Source: Apostichopus japonicus
Lineage: Eukaryota > Echinodermata > Holothuroidea > Aspidochirotida > Stichopodidae
DNA length: 64,000 nt
Direction: 5' to 3'
NCBI RefSeq assembly: GCF_037975245.1
Contig: NC_092577.1
Coordinates: 27,877,898-27,941,897 of the forward strand
Shown here one piece after another: positions 13,368-25,264 of this stretch; the first letter of the stretch is position 1; every line of letters begins with the position of its first letter. Position numbers and translations under genes: made by a program. The notes under the pieces were generated by a model. That model was not told where the DNA came from. It made no database searches and was given only the letters and a program-made list of their open reading frames with translations.

Positions 13368-15864
13368 CTTATACTACCGTACTTCCCTTGAAATGTATGG
13401 TAAGCAATATCGCAAGGTCAACGCTCTCTTATCAATGATGTTAGGCTAACCACAACGATGGACAACGATTGACCGACCATAGGGAAGATGAAAGTCTCGA
13501 AATGTCGGTGTACTCATATTAAGTTTCAAAGAATCAGTCTCGCTATCGCAATAATTACACGAAGTATGCGAAATATTATCTTTCGATGAGAGTCAAGAAA
13601 AGACGTTCTGGTTTGATAAGTTCCCATAAAAGGGCCTCCGTGTAATGTTCGATTAAGAAGACACAATTTGTGAATGCGTTCCTCTATATAGAGTATTTAC
13701 GTGTATTCTCTCTCTCTCTCCTCGGGAACAAAGAGCTATTAGATACTTTTGTGTACACAATTAGGTTTGTTTGTAAAATTGAGAGCCTAATTGCAATCTT
13801 TTCTCGGGGAAATGAATGGAAGGGATTTAAAGTCAAAAGTAATCAATGAAAGATGATATGACTAGAGAAGTCGGGTCAGCTGAGGTCGAGAGCGTTGAAA
13901 GAAGTATATTTGATGTTAAAACCTGACCTCGTTTTTTCAAGTACAGAACCAGCAAAAAAATACAGAAAGCGAATACAATAGGCTATAGTATTCGGCAAGC
14001 ATACCCCTCCCCCTCCTACAGTAAATTAGTGGTTCCTATTCTTGTATTCACCATCATAAACGTGGGCCATACTGGAGTCTCATGTTAGATATGAAATTAA
14101 TTCAAATGTGATTGGTCTAAAATCATATTTATCATATACGAGATCGAGAAGGATACTTATACAACGACCATACTTCTCACCCCTCCTGCCTCCCAACCCC
14201 CCCCCCCCCTTCCACTCTGGAATACTTCACACATTTAGACCTATATCAAGTCTGGCAACCTTCCATGATGTGTCATTCTGTTTATAGATTTTTTGTATCA
14301 CTTTGATCTTTAGTTATTTCAAGTTTGTTTTTTCCGCATCCTTTAATGTGTTATTGTGGTATGTTATATTATCTTGGTGACAGTTAACATTGATTTAATA
14401 CTCGTAAGTCAGAACAGTACTGTAACACTCCTATGAGGATATGATAATTCAAATCAAGAAAGGTTTGGTACGTCATCGCCGTGTGTTATCTATGAACCCC
14501 AAACAAAGTAATACGCCTACGGTATAATCTTCGCTCTTGTATATATGACGTCATCTCTTGTAATTATGACGTAATCGCTATTGCATATCACATAGCAACA
14601 AAACCGTGTATCTCTCTGGTCACTATAGCATCATATTTGTTGCCAGCTGTTTGGAGACGGTTTTGAGTTTTTACCGGCATGAAAGGTTCATACCCTTTAC
14701 GCCCAAACAGTAAATACTAAAACTTTAGCTTAAATGTATGTGGGTGAACATGAAAATGCCTTACGTATAAGTTATATACCTCGTATTCAGCACGTTACGA
14801 TACTCACTATTGTGACGTGCCGTTGACGTCATGGTGTACCGCGCTCTTATTGACAGGGGTATACCCTATCCTCAAAGGATTTGGCATATGTCAGCATCGT
14901 TGCTATAGCCATATACAACATACCAACAAGAAAATGCCATTACATGCTCCCAGTAATAATCTCAAGCCTATACTAGTTCAACCGTGAAACAATTAGTAGG
15001 GAACACACGGTGTTCTACTGTTTGGCCTATACCTGATACGGTCACTGAGCTAGCCTATACTGACAAGCAACAAGCATTATTTATATATGATGAAACTTGC
15101 CTGGTTTACCTCAACCGTTTCTCATTAAACTTTCACTCTCTCTTATAATTTATATTGTCATAAAAATATCTGGAGGAATGCTGTTAATTAAACCCCTTTG
15201 TTTCCATGTGTGAGGCCATTTTGAAGTCATCTCCTGACATGTGAACGTACTTCATTATAGACAATTAATTCATGCAAAGCGATGTCTTGTCCGTAGGTAA
15301 CGGAACTCCGTCCATTGTGGTCAATATTACATAAGCATCTAACTAATATAGAATGTTATCTTGATTAATATTGCTATCATTCGATATAGCTCTATCAGAT
15401 TTTGACGACTGACAATAAGACTTCGATCTCATTAAAAGTTCTGCTAAATGAGCTGCAATCGAAAGGAAACAATAATTAGACATATTTTATTTATTCATTT
15501 AATTCCACCCTCGCCAATAATATCTGAGTCTTCGAAGTTAGTCTCCAATAAAAAGGTCGGACTCTGTGAGCCGAAAGAAAGAAACAATGAGAGAAAGATA
15601 ATTGTAGTTCATTATAATTATTTTTCTGTTTACATCGGTGACCATATTAAGTTTTTTTTTTCATTTTATGCGATAGATTAGATCCAACCATAAACTGACT
15701 GGTCTTTCTTGCAATAAGGTACACCACCACTTCTCCTTTCCGCAGATAATGACCGTTTAACTGTCTTAATTTAGAAAGGACAGTATATCTCCCTTTGCAC
15801 AAAGGCTGCTCCCTTTCATCATATGCTACATTCATTTACCAGTTTTCGTTTTCTTTTGTTAAAG

Positions 15865-15994
15865 GTTACCATGACAACACAAGAGTCGGCAAAGGAAGCT
15901 ACTAATGATCCTAATCCTATTATAGACGGCAGAAAAGCAAATGTGAACTTGGCCTTTCTCGGTGCTAAGCCAAGAAACAATCCAACGGGTAATG
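15865..15994 (+). CDS. RBM24/RBM38: RBM24/RBM38 (SEB4)-like RNA-binding protein, exon encoding the end of the RRM
   Basis: The exon is 130 nt: a pyrimidine-rich tract and AAAG acceptor precede GTT-ACC-ATG, and the donor is AATG|GTAAGT. It translates to [19 protein letters not shown] followed by [18 protein letters not shown] and NNPTGN, leaving one base of a split Gly codon. The string [16 protein letters not shown]-(Y/F)-LGAKPR is near-invariant at the end of the RRM (last helix and strand) of vertebrate RBM24 and RBM38. In those genes, as I recall them, this exon also begins at V-T-M after GYGF. These proteins bind U/GU-rich RNA and control splicing and mRNA stability, notably in muscle. 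The segment before DPNPI differs from the vertebrate ADRAAAERACK. The RNP motifs lie in the missing upstream exon. I cannot separate RBM24 from RBM38; non-vertebrates may have one co-ortholog. Confidence 0.93.
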
Positions 15995-17352
15995 GTAAGT
16001 CTATTTGCGCCTTTTGTGCGTGTTAATTAATTAGACCTAAACAGCAACTGTTGTCTAGCATTAAACTGTGTAGTCTAGTTCCGCGAAATGTATATATTTC
16101 TGCCTTCTCTTGAATTTAACTTTAGTTAGAACTTTACATACATATGAAAAACTTCCATACACAAAACACATCAGTTTTTTGACCAACCGTTTCCATTATA
16201 ATGGCAACTGATGTTTTGGGGCCTTCCTTTTGGAGTTTAACTGGCTAAAATTGTCTCGCACATTTTACTTGTTTAGAAATAAACTTTGAAATGTTACCGA
16301 ACGGGTGGAGAGGTCACAAATATGAACCATATATTTTAGTTGCATTACCCACCCCACATTGTATAAACTTCAGCGCCTCTCAACTTTTCCGTGTTAATGA
16401 CCGTATGAAACTTGTGATAGTGATTGAAAAGAATTCCCCTTCAACAACATTTTCACATAACCTAAACAGTCTATAAACTCACTCAAACTTTTAACATTTA
16501 TGTTATAAAATGTTGATTTCATCATTTCGTGACGTCATGTATATTACTTACCAGGTAAACTAGGCTACTAATAACACATTATAGATCATGATAGTCGTTA
16601 ATCGTTGTGTGGGTCCGTTTATGGTGTTGTTTTATTATAAGGTTACCGCATGATTTTGAGGGTATCTTTGAGGTCTGTGACTACAGCGACGTACCGTATA
16701 CCTCCTTTCAACACCCACCCCCCCCCCCACCTGTATCGACCAACACGGTCTGTCATTTTGTCATGCCCCCCCTTCCACCCTACCCAATCATTGCAATAAT
16801 CATGGTTAACTTACATAGTGCATGATTTGCGGTACGTATAACCATGGGAAAATATTAACCAGTTGATGGAAATGTCATAGGCCGATATGAGATTTGGATT
16901 GAAGTTCCATGCTTCCCTCACACGTGATTATCTTCCCTTATATCAAGCGGATTTCAATATTGTTATATAAAATAATACAAAAAAATACTTCTAACAAGAA
17001 AAGACGAATAAAACTTGAAATATTCGAATTTCTCCCCCCCCCCCCCAAAAAAAATATGATTTTAACGGTTTGAATTCCGTATTAGATTCTCACACTTTTC
17101 GCGTGCCATAAGCAGATTTATCATTGGTCTGTGTTTATGACGTGATTGGTCGTTATGTGGACATCGCTCGACCCATTCCCATACAAGTCCACCGTATGTG
17201 TGTGTGTGTGTTACCCATAGAATGTTCGTCCACCTCGTAAACGCTACATTGTTGTTATGTATACAACGGTGTGTATACGCTCTGTCGGTATCATATGGTG
17301 TATATACGTCCTTATACGGAAGTGAACAGACTGCGCGTGCATGTCGTTTACA

Positions 17353-17784
17353 CATTATATCAAGGGCGTAGGAACCGGGGGGCTGGGGGCGCCAGCCCCC
17401 CAGTGAAAAATATGGAGGGGCGGAAGTATCATTCCGCCCCCCGCTTCGCAAGTCAGAAAACCCCTTTTTCATTTCCAAATGAGAAAAAAATCTCATTTGG
17501 AGCACCAAATGCGCGAGTTCCTGCTTGCGGGAAGATCACATATACATACATACATACATACATACAAATTGCATCTAAGGCCAGGTGAAATGCAAATTAT
17601 ATACAAAATGGAGTGGGTGGGTTGAATTGTGCTATATTGCACCAAATTGCATCTAAGGCCACCTGGAAATGCAAAAAAAATCCAAAGGGGGAGGGGGACA
17701 CCCCTTAGACCCCTCCCCCAGGCCGGCCATCAGTCTTCAGCCCCCCCCCACTCAAAAGTACCTTCCTACGCCACTGCATTAAAT
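17353..17784 (+). mobile_element. non-autonomous hAT-type DNA transposon, copy 2 (with nested insertion)
   Basis: The element spans 17361-17776 (416 bp), with the same ends as copy 1 (CAAGGGCGTAGGAA ... TTCCTACGCCACTG). Its 8-bp flanks are CATTATAT and CATTAAAT, a target duplication with one mismatch, so this is an independent insertion. It is longer than copy 1 mainly because of a 54-bp insertion with its own duplication at 17511-17569. Otherwise the two are close to identical, with small indels in the C-rich and A-rich parts. Open frames on both strands here are by-products of the repeat. Confidence 0.85.
17511..17569 (+). mobile_element. short retroposon 3' end nested in hAT copy 2
   Basis: A 54-base segment absent from copy 1 starts GCGCGAGTTCCTGCTTGCGG and ends in a (CATA)n tract. 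It is flanked by CAAAT on both sides (17506-17510 and 17565-17569). A direct flanking repeat plus a short simple-repeat tail indicates a 5'-truncated LINE or SINE inserted after the hAT copy. The source family is not identified. Confidence 0.6.
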
Positions 17785-17878
17785 GTATCAAGAGAGACTT
17801 TCTCAAAGTTAGACAATGGCAATGTGCAGCGATGCATTTGGTGGGTGATTAAGAACATACAATATTCTCTCTTTTTTT

Positions 17879-17896
17879 TATATATATATATATATA
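17879..17896. repeat. short (TA)n tract
   Basis: Nine TA repeats following a T-rich run. Confidence 0.8.
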
Positions 17897-20078
17897 AAGA
17901 CAATCGATGAAATACCGTACATTTATGTTACCGGGCGGGGATTGTCATTTCTTTTCTATGATTCTTGTCTGTACACTCGAAAAGGGTAAATGTCAAATGA
18001 GCAAAGATCACGTACAAGCCTTGTCAAGATTAATGGTTTATTGGGATATACAGACATTGCCATATGATGACCCGGTAACTCACTTATTCCTGATCTACTC
18101 TTATGATCATAATACTCAAGTTTAACATCGACTTATAATCTTACTGGAGGTAGATTAAGTGTCATGCATAGAGCATGCAAATATGTTCACATATAACCAA
18201 AGAAGGGCGTTGTTCTCTTTTTATCTGTTTGAACTTCAAATTAGTCTGGTGTCTAGTCGTATCCGCCTGCCAAACTCCATTGTGCTTACTTAACGCAATG
18301 TTCAAACCTCTGTAAATCCGCATATTACAAGTATATCAGAACTGTAAGTTATGAAAAAGTAGCAGCTTCTAAAAATATTGACTGTATGTATATACGTATT
18401 CGTAATTACCCTATTTGGAAGTTAGGATTGTACGTTCATCCGTTTCAAATGATAGAGACACTGAATCACGTTTCACGTATTACTTGTGACGTTAGTTAAC
18501 TACTTCACCACTTGGCTAATTGAGAAATGGCCACAAATATAAGCACAACACAATCCCACATCAAACTCAACCGCCCCAAACTCCCCCCCCCCCCCCCACA
18601 CACACACCGCCTGCCCTCAATACCATGAGCGTTAGGTGTAACTGTAGCCGAGGACAATCGTAATAATATTTATCTGATTGAAAACAAATAGTGATAGTTT
18701 CGTTAAGGAAAGAATCCCTACTGCTCTGTACTGTATACACGGTGTAAATTCAACGCGTGAGATTCCGGACGCTACAATGGTATCAGCTCGTTTATGTTAA
18801 CTCTGAGTTTTTGAAGATAGGCCATCAGGGGAAGATAAAATTTAATTGAATCTTAGATCACGGAGCTTAACTGAAGAACCTGCTCGCTGGTTTTGTTTTC
18901 ACAGGCCGCTGAATATCTCTATATCGGATGGCCAACATATCATTCAAACCAAATTTAATTGAAATAAATCGGATAAATTTATCAAATTGGAAATAAAGTT
19001 GACAGTATTTTCCATGAATCACATAGAACCTAATCTACTGGGTTATTTGGTAAATTCAGTATAATATATACGATGCCTATGTTGATAATATGTATAGTTA
19101 GTATCTCATAGTGTTGTTGTATACCTGCGGCCGCTGCGACTACTTATCATATGGTAAACTAACTTGATAAGTGTCACATGCGCTTTGTGCTACAGCTGCA
19201 TCATTTCGTTTCATTGTTCACATTTGCAAATGATTTCAACCTGCATGTTGAGAAAAAGATGTTAAAAACTTCATCCCTCCCCCTTCAGTTACAGTGATTT
19301 TAGTGACATGTCAAACTTCACAAGTTACAGGATCCGAATTATAGTGCCCATCATTAGATTGTTGTTGCTCCTGTCCCCCCCCCCCCCCACCCTCCGCTCA
19401 CCTCCAACTCAGAGTTCCTGGCTATGAGCATGAATGAAGACCGCTGTGTATATGTTATATTGTAATCTAGACATGAAAGGTCTTACACATAGCATGAGAC
19501 TGTCGGGCGGCCTAGTTTAGCGAAACGTCTGTTTGATTATTATTCACAACACCGCATCATTTACCTGTACACTGTGCCGTATTCTTATAGACGAGATCGC
19601 ATGCATATCAAACGATTTCAATGAATCCATCACTGTTCATGGAACTGTATCCAAACTGTATAGTTAATGTGTGTTCTTGATTTGAACGTAATTTACATTC
19701 TCAACTCCCGCGACAGCAGATACTCACCTTTTTTGGCGTTCCATAAAGAAAGCTCAGGTGGGCTTCTGATGATTGTCACACTCCCGTGGGTGTGTAGGAT
19801 TTTGAAATATTAAGTGGGATGTATGCATGACTAGCAATGTGTGTTAGGGCTATGCTGTCTCAATAACCTTTCAGTCTACATATATGTACCTATATACGTA
19901 CAGTATTAAGTTGGCTGTAAAATGAGACCACGTTGTGGATAGTAGGCCTATATAGGCTTTCACTGTAGACACTACTGTAAGCTGTGAATTAAATATCCTG
20001 GGTGACAGCTTCGTAACGTTGTCGTAATAGTTGTCTACATGCAGTTATGTCTAGACCTACTGTTACGGATTTGTAGTT

Positions 20079-21062
20079 ACACGGGAAAAAGACACGCATT
20101 TAAGTTATCGTAAGCACAGTCCTTGGATGTTTACGTCTTGCTTACGGTCACCTTAAACATCGGAAACCCGTACATTTTGGAACAACGCGTTTACGATGTG
20201 ATTACGCATCCGTAAACATTGTAAACACGGAACAACAGATTTCCGTTACGTTTATGACAACTTACATATCGGAAGTTAATAATTACTTTCGTATTTATCA
20301 AAACTTATTTCTTCTCCACGTTTACGTTGACCTTAATCTCGCCACGAAGAAATTTACGACAGGATTACGATTATCTTACATATCGGAAACTCGTAGCATA
20401 GATACAACGCGTTTACAACAAACTTCGCCAAACTTAAGCATGACGTTAACGTTGATTGTTCCATGAAATAAAACACTGGACACAATTCTCATGTCAATCT
20501 TTCCGATAATGATATTACCCTGTGACTGCATCTCATGAACAAAATTTCAACATTTACGTTGGCTGAAACGAGTGCAGTTAAAAAATTTACTGTATATTTA
20601 CAATTAACTTACAAATACCCAAATACGTTCATTTCAGCGTTTACGTATTGATTACGAAATCCTTAAACGTCAAGTTTAAGTTATTTTCGTTCACCTGAAA
20701 CAGGCACAGTACGGCATGTTTAGGATATACACGTCGGAAATTCCGAAGCATGCACACCACGGGATTACAGCATGATTACACCAACTTACGCATTGCGTTT
20801 ACGTTGAATGTATTCTCCACTGAATTCGGAATTTACGGGAAGATTACGATTCACTTATGCGTCGAGCGCAGAGCATACACATACCACGAGTGTCAGTACA
20901 GCATGATTACATCAACTTCGCTTACGTTGACTCAATAAAGATTCGGAATTTAAGAGATGATTAATATTAACTTAAGCGTCGGAAATTTCAAAAAATACAC
21001 AGAACGTGATTACGGTATGATTACAACGCCCATATACGTCACATTTAATTTATACCCACGGG
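20079..21062 (+). mobile_element. TTTACG-rich repetitive block with ACACGGG terminus (left block)
   Basis: The block begins ACACGGGAAAAAGACACGC then ATTTAAG. For nearly 1 kb it is built from recurring short words: TTTACG/TTACG (more than fifteen), GATTACG or GATTACA, ACTTACAT or ACTTAAGC, and ATCGGAAA or GTCGGAAA. The last 300 bases show an imperfect ~117-bp period (units near 20707, 20824 and 20941), each with CGGAA, GATTACG, an ACACA-ACG stretch, GCATGATTACA and a TTACG-GTTGA segment. It is CpG-rich compared with its surroundings. The same vocabulary and the inverse terminus occur at 33000-33498. I read this as a terminal or subterminal region of a DNA transposon. The right boundary, near ACCCACGGGT at 21055-21062, is uncertain. 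Confidence 0.6.
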
Positions 21063-21115
21063 TAATTTTTACCGAGACAATCATCTGCCTATTCGGTTCA
21101 TTATATGTTCGTCTG

Positions 21116-21330
21116 TAATTATAGCATGCTAAAGTACTTGCTAGAAGTTTTCAAAAAGAAAGGTTTTAACTCTTCCAAAGTGTTCTCTTGAAATTCTAGT
21201 AAATGGACATACAAGATGACTGAATGTCCAGTGAGGTAAATTTCCTTCAGGGTGCACGTGGTAATATAAAAAAAAAAGTTAAAAGATTTGACCAAAGATG
21301 ACCATATTTGAATATCTGACATTGTTCTTA
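21116..21330 (-). repeat. dispersed repeat family R, copy A
   Basis: On the - strand it reads ATTCAAATATGGTCATCTTTGG, a T-rich stretch, GGAAATTTACCTCACTGGAC, ATTCAGTCATCTTG, a GAGAACACTTTGGAAGAG segment and TTGAAAACTTCTAGCAA. The same blocks in the same order occur at 22560-22860 (-), 23690-23945 (+) and 25390-25640 (+). No coding potential or clear termini are seen, so the class is unknown. Confidence 0.75.
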
Positions 21331-21416
21331 TACAGCATATATCTTTCAACGTGAATGTGCATGGCTTGCACATACATACAACCATATGTACCTCACAATG
21401 TATTTCTCATACTTTG

Positions 21417-21418
<2 letters not shown>

Positions 21419-21469
<51 letters not shown>
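21419..21469. repeat. (TA)n microsatellite
   Basis: About 25 perfect TA units directly downstream of family R copy A. Confidence 0.95.
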
Positions 21470-21472
<3 letters not shown>

Positions 21473-21744
21473 GCCGTCAAACCAACAAAACTCCTCAAGC
21501 TAATTCTATGAGAGTATCAGCAAATTTCCTCGTGGTTGCTCATTTTGGTAAGTTATAACGTAATTCACGTTGCGGGCCCTCGATCATAATACCTCAACAA
21601 ACAGCTCGCCCTCACAAAGAATTAAGTTTGGCGCTATGGCATGGCTGATCGATATTCTTATCACTACCACTGGAATCATGAGAAAACAGATGAGAAGACA
21701 CATACACGGGTCTCCTCATCTGTCTGTCTAACTTTTTTATGTAT

Positions 21745-21790
21745 AATTATTTATGTGTTAAAGTAAGTTGGCCTGACGTTTTTTATTATT
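21745..21790 (-). mobile_element. short Penelope-like tail fragment (inverse copy)
   Basis: The - strand reads AAACGTCAGGCCAACTTA then CTTTAACACATAA, matching the end of the putative Penelope-like fragment at 2128-2157 over about 27 bases with few differences. Sequence beyond this does not align by eye. Confidence 0.35.
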
Positions 21791-21975
21791 TATTATTATT
21801 ATTTATGTCCGATTAGTATGGTACGTGTTTGGTTTATCTGCTTCTTGATGCATATGCAGATACAACAATGAAAATACACGACACGGCCTGCCTTATACTG
21901 TATCAAACAGAACAGTGCATCCAATTGGTTTATTGTAGAGAATTTGTGAAACCGCAATGAACAACCCTCATCTGT

Positions 21976-22184
21976 TGATCAGGGAGTTGATATTTTAGAC
22001 CTCCCTGATCAGTCGCTGTTCATCCTCCAATCAAACGACAGCAAAACCAGCATGAAAAAACGCGCTTGTTTTCAAACGCGGTCAAAGCTGCTTGCATGAC
22101 AACAGGAGGGTTAATAATGTGACCGCGAATAGCGTACGAAATGTATGGCTGACTAATACCAGGGAGTTGTATAACAACTCCCTG
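21976..22184. mobile_element. foldback repeat / MITE-like unit with hairpin ends
   Basis: The left end is a hairpin with 11-base arms, TGATCAGGGAG (21976-21986) and CTCCCTGATCA (22001-22011). The right end is a perfect palindrome, CAGGGAGTTGT-ATA-ACAACTCCCTG (22160-22184). Both arms share CAGGGAGTTG, and an inner pair CGCGGTCA/TGACCGCG lies between them. Related decayed palindromes occur near 13347 and 33959. No target duplication was identified. Confidence 0.5.
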
Positions 22185-22539
22185 CTGATACTATATACGT
22201 TTGAAAGTAATAGTATACTCTTACTGAATTAACGTCTGCTTTCTTATTGTTCTTTGTTTTCTTTTCACACCGGGGAGGTTGTTTTTTCCTTTGATAATTT
22301 TCGCACACGTATCAGCGTTTGCTATACATTCTCTTATACCCCATTAAGGGAGTATATGAACTGTTAAACAATCTGGCTATAGGTCGGGTCGTGAGCATGA
22401 AATGATGGGTTAATGCCTAGAAAGCCACAGTTTTAGGGTAACATTAACAGCTCATATGTATAACACTGCTACCATTATGTGCACATGTATAACACACTTA
22501 TAGGGCGGTGATCCTGAAAACATAACTTCAAAGCTAATA

Positions 22540-22870
22540 CTTGCCCGTTGAGCAATTTGTCAGTAGCTAAATGGATGAAAGGTAGTCTGCATATGCCACA
22601 AATTATAGTACGCTATATATAACTGCCAGAAGTTTACAAAAATTACCTTCCAGGAGGTCTTTACTTTCCAAATTGTTCTCATACTTTCTAAATTAAAGAC
22701 ATAAAATGACTGAATGTTAATTTCCTCAAGGGTGGTAATACAAATACAATATTTTTGTTGTTGTATCAAAGGTGACCATATTTGAATACCTGGCATATTA
22801 GGGGCCAAAACAGCAAACCATTGGAGCGGGATATACTGGTTTTGTATTGGGGTGTAAAATCTTAACAACC
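22540..22870 (-). repeat. dispersed repeat family R, copy B
   Basis: The - strand shows the family R blocks: GCATATT... then CAAATATGGTCACC, a TGTATTACCACC segment, GAGGAAATTAACATTCAGTC, a GAGAACAATTTGGAAAGT segment, and GCAGTTATATATAGCGTAC ... GGCATATGCAGACTAC. The 104-codon open frame across it is a by-product of the repeat. Confidence 0.7.
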
Positions 22871-23344
22871 GCAAGTAAAAGATTCAAAGTAAAGAACATA
22901 CTTTACCAAACACGTTTTACGAGGTACAAAGTATATATTTATAAATTTGTAGTTAAGACGGTGCACTCTTTACTGCAGGAATGCGACAACTTAATAACGA
23001 TTTTGCTCTCCCTTTCCTCTCTTATTCATTGCTGCAAATGTTTCTGTTGCAGCGATAGAAAGCAAGTGTAAATAAATGACACATGTTGACGCCAGAAATG
23101 TGTTCCACGTTCATTTCTATTGAAAATTTTCTATTGTAGATAATGTTATTGAACTCTGAATTCAAACATGGAAACGTTTTACAAACATTCACCTCAAAAT
23201 TAGTGGAACAATGCCACGAAGATTAATATATAGAATGAAAAACAACTTGTAGGTAGGGCCTATTGCTTACCGGCTAGATACAGACGTAACGATTAAAATG
23301 AACATATACAACGTGTACTGCACGCAGCCGCGTACACTATACAC

Positions 23345-23600
23345 ACACATATATACATATGATCCGTATTGTGCCACGCTTAGGGAATTGTGCCCACGCT
23401 TGGGAAAGTATGATTGAAATATATTAGGCTAGTTGTCATGAAACCTGTTCTTAAATTTAACAATTTGGAAGGCATTACACCATGTACAAACGAGAAGGCC
23501 CCATGAAAAAAATGCAAGTGAGACAAAAGCCTATACATCATATGCTTTCTTATATTCTCTTTCAAACACTCCGACCCCCCCCCCCCCTCACCCGTTTAAT
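23345..23600 (+). repeat. first (diverged) unit of the ~274-bp tandem family
   Basis: It contains the doubled GTGCCCACGCTTGGG motif (23369-23408), the AAATATA...GTTC segment, ACAAACGAG...CCC and a terminal poly-C run at 23575-23587. It is more diverged than the later units and is followed directly by family R copy C. Confidence 0.7.
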
Positions 23601-23639
23601 TTTTGAAGGTGTTTATGTTGCTACGGGAGAAGTTTGGGT

Positions 23640-23945
23640 GTCCAGTTAGGTTCAAACTAGTATGCAACTAATATAGGTTATGTAGAAGGATTAAAGTATG
23701 CTGTATTGGCCCAAATATGCCATATATTCAAAAATGGTCACCTCACCCCTGGTCAATATTCTTAAACGGTTATATTACCTCGTTGGAAGAAAAATTACCT
23801 CACTAGACATTCAGTCATCTTTTGTGTTCATTAAGAATGTCTGAGAACATTTTGGAGAGCGAAGACCTCCAGGGAAAGTATTTTTTTGAACATTCCTAGC
23901 AATTATTGCAAGTTGCTTAATTTGCGGCCAATACAGTCCACAGAT
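23640..23945 (+). repeat. dispersed repeat family R, copy C
   Basis: Forward copy with GTGTCCAGTTAGGTTCAAAC, ATTCAAAAATGGTCACC, TACCTCACTAGACATTCAGTC, GAGAACATTTTGGAGAGCGA and TTGAACATTCCTAGCAATTA, ending in GCGGCCAATACAG. Together with the preceding 274-bp-family unit it forms a composite of about 600 bp. Confidence 0.75.
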
Positions 23946-24009
23946 ACAGTCTCAGATACAGACATATGTACGATTAACATATATACATAGACAACATATG
24001 TATAATGTA

Positions 24010-25240
24010 CGCAGCCGCATACACTACACATATACATATTGGTTATCATGCATGTGTGACAGTAACTTTATTGTGCCCACGCTTAGGAGAATTGTGCCCA
24101 CGCTTGGGAAAGTATGACTGAAATATAGTAGTCTTCACAGAAACCGTTCGAAAATTAAGCGATTTAGAAAGCATTAAAACCCAATACAAACGAGTAGACC
24201 CTTTAGGAACTGCACTATGTAAGAAGCCTATATATTAAATACTTTCTTGAATCCTCTTTCCGACACCCGACCCCCCCCCCCCCCCCTGAAACATATACAT
24301 ATATACACATATACATATTGTTAACATGCATGTGTGACAGTAACTTTATTGTGCCCACGCTTAGGGGAATTGTGCCCACGCTTGGGAAAGTATCACTGAA
24401 ATATAGTAGTCTTCACAGAAACCGTACATATTGGTTAACATGCATGTGTGACAGTAACTTTATTGTGCCCACGCTTAGGAGAATTGTGCCCACGCTTGGG
24501 AAAGTATGACTGAAATATAGTAGTCTTCACAGAAACTGTTCGAAAATTAAGCGATTTAGAAAGCATTAAAACCCAATACAAACGAGTAGACCCTTTAGGA
24601 ACTGCACTATTTAAGAAGCCTATATATCACATACTTTCTTGAATCCTCTGTCCGACCCCGACCCCCCCCCCCCCGACATATATACATATATACACATATA
24701 CATATTGTTAACATGCATGTGTGACAGTAACTTTATTGTGCCCACGCTTAGGGGAATTGTGCCCACGCTTGGGAAAGTATGACTGAAATATAGTAGTCTT
24801 CACAGAAACCGTTTGAAAAATTAAGCAATTTAGAAGGAATTAAAACCCAATACAAACGAGTAGACCCTTTAGGAACTGCACTATTAAAGAAGCCTATATA
24901 TTACATACTTTCTTGAATCCTCTCCCCGACACCCGACCCCCCCCCCCGACACATATACATAGATACACATATACATATTGGTTAATATGCATGTGTGACA
25001 GTAACTTTATTGTGCCCACGCTTAGGAGAATTGTGCCCACGCTTGGGAAAGTATGACTGAAATATAGTAGTCTTCACAGAAACCGTTTTGAAAATTAAGC
25101 GATTTAGAAGGCATTAAAATCCAATACAAACGAGTAGACCCTTTAGGAACTGCACTATTTAAGAAGCCAATATATTACATAATTTCTTGAATCCTCTGTC
25201 CGACCCCCGACCCAACCCCCCCCCCCCCCCGCCCCTCCCG
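24010..25240 (+). repeat. tandem array of ~274-bp units (satellite-like)
   Basis: The marker TTGTGCCCAC starts at 24071, 24349, 24463, 24736 and 25010, giving spacings of 278, 114, 273 and 274. There are thus four full units plus one truncated 114-bp unit. Each full unit carries CATGCATGTGTGACAGTAAC, a 21-bp direct duplication of TTGTGCCCACGCTTAGG/GGG, GTATGACTGAAATATAGTAG, CAATACAAACGAGTAGACCC, a poly-C run, and a CATATACA spacer. Units are close to identical, so amplification was recent. The short open frame at 24318 comes from the repeat. Confidence 0.9.
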
Positions 25241-25264
25241 CCCCTCTTCATTTATTTTTCGAAA

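Larger units (their letters stand above)
1..15864 (+). other. presumed intron (or 5' flank) of the RBM24/38-like gene
   Basis: No exon could be supported here on either strand. The exon at 15865 starts inside the RRM and needs an upstream exon ending in a Gly-Tyr-Gly-Phe coding sequence. I searched the + strand for this and did not find it, so that exon most likely lies left of the window. Besides the repeats listed separately, the stretches 1-1060, 1120-2090, 3300-4350, 4510-8170, 9710-11020 and 11100-15860 show only AT-rich unique sequence with poly-C/poly-G runs (for example 419-430, 7673-7684, 10442-10455, 13040-13053, 14197-14209). Open frames here are short, lack splice context and have no recognisable domain. 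Confidence 0.5.

Noticed and set aside
13480-13520. Second hammerhead-like string GATGAAAGTCTCGAAATGTCGG
   Set aside because: GATGA, CGAAA and GTC are present, but stem I and stem II pair poorly and no Penelope-like flank is recognisable.
19497-19545. TAGCGAAACGTCTG string resembling Penelope-like tails
   Set aside because: It lacks the CTGANGA core and a convincing stem, so similarity is limited to CGAAACGTC.
24010-25240. CRISPR-like direct repeats
   Set aside because: The spacing is about 274 bp, the whole unit is repeated and the surroundings are eukaryotic. It is a tandem satellite-type array.
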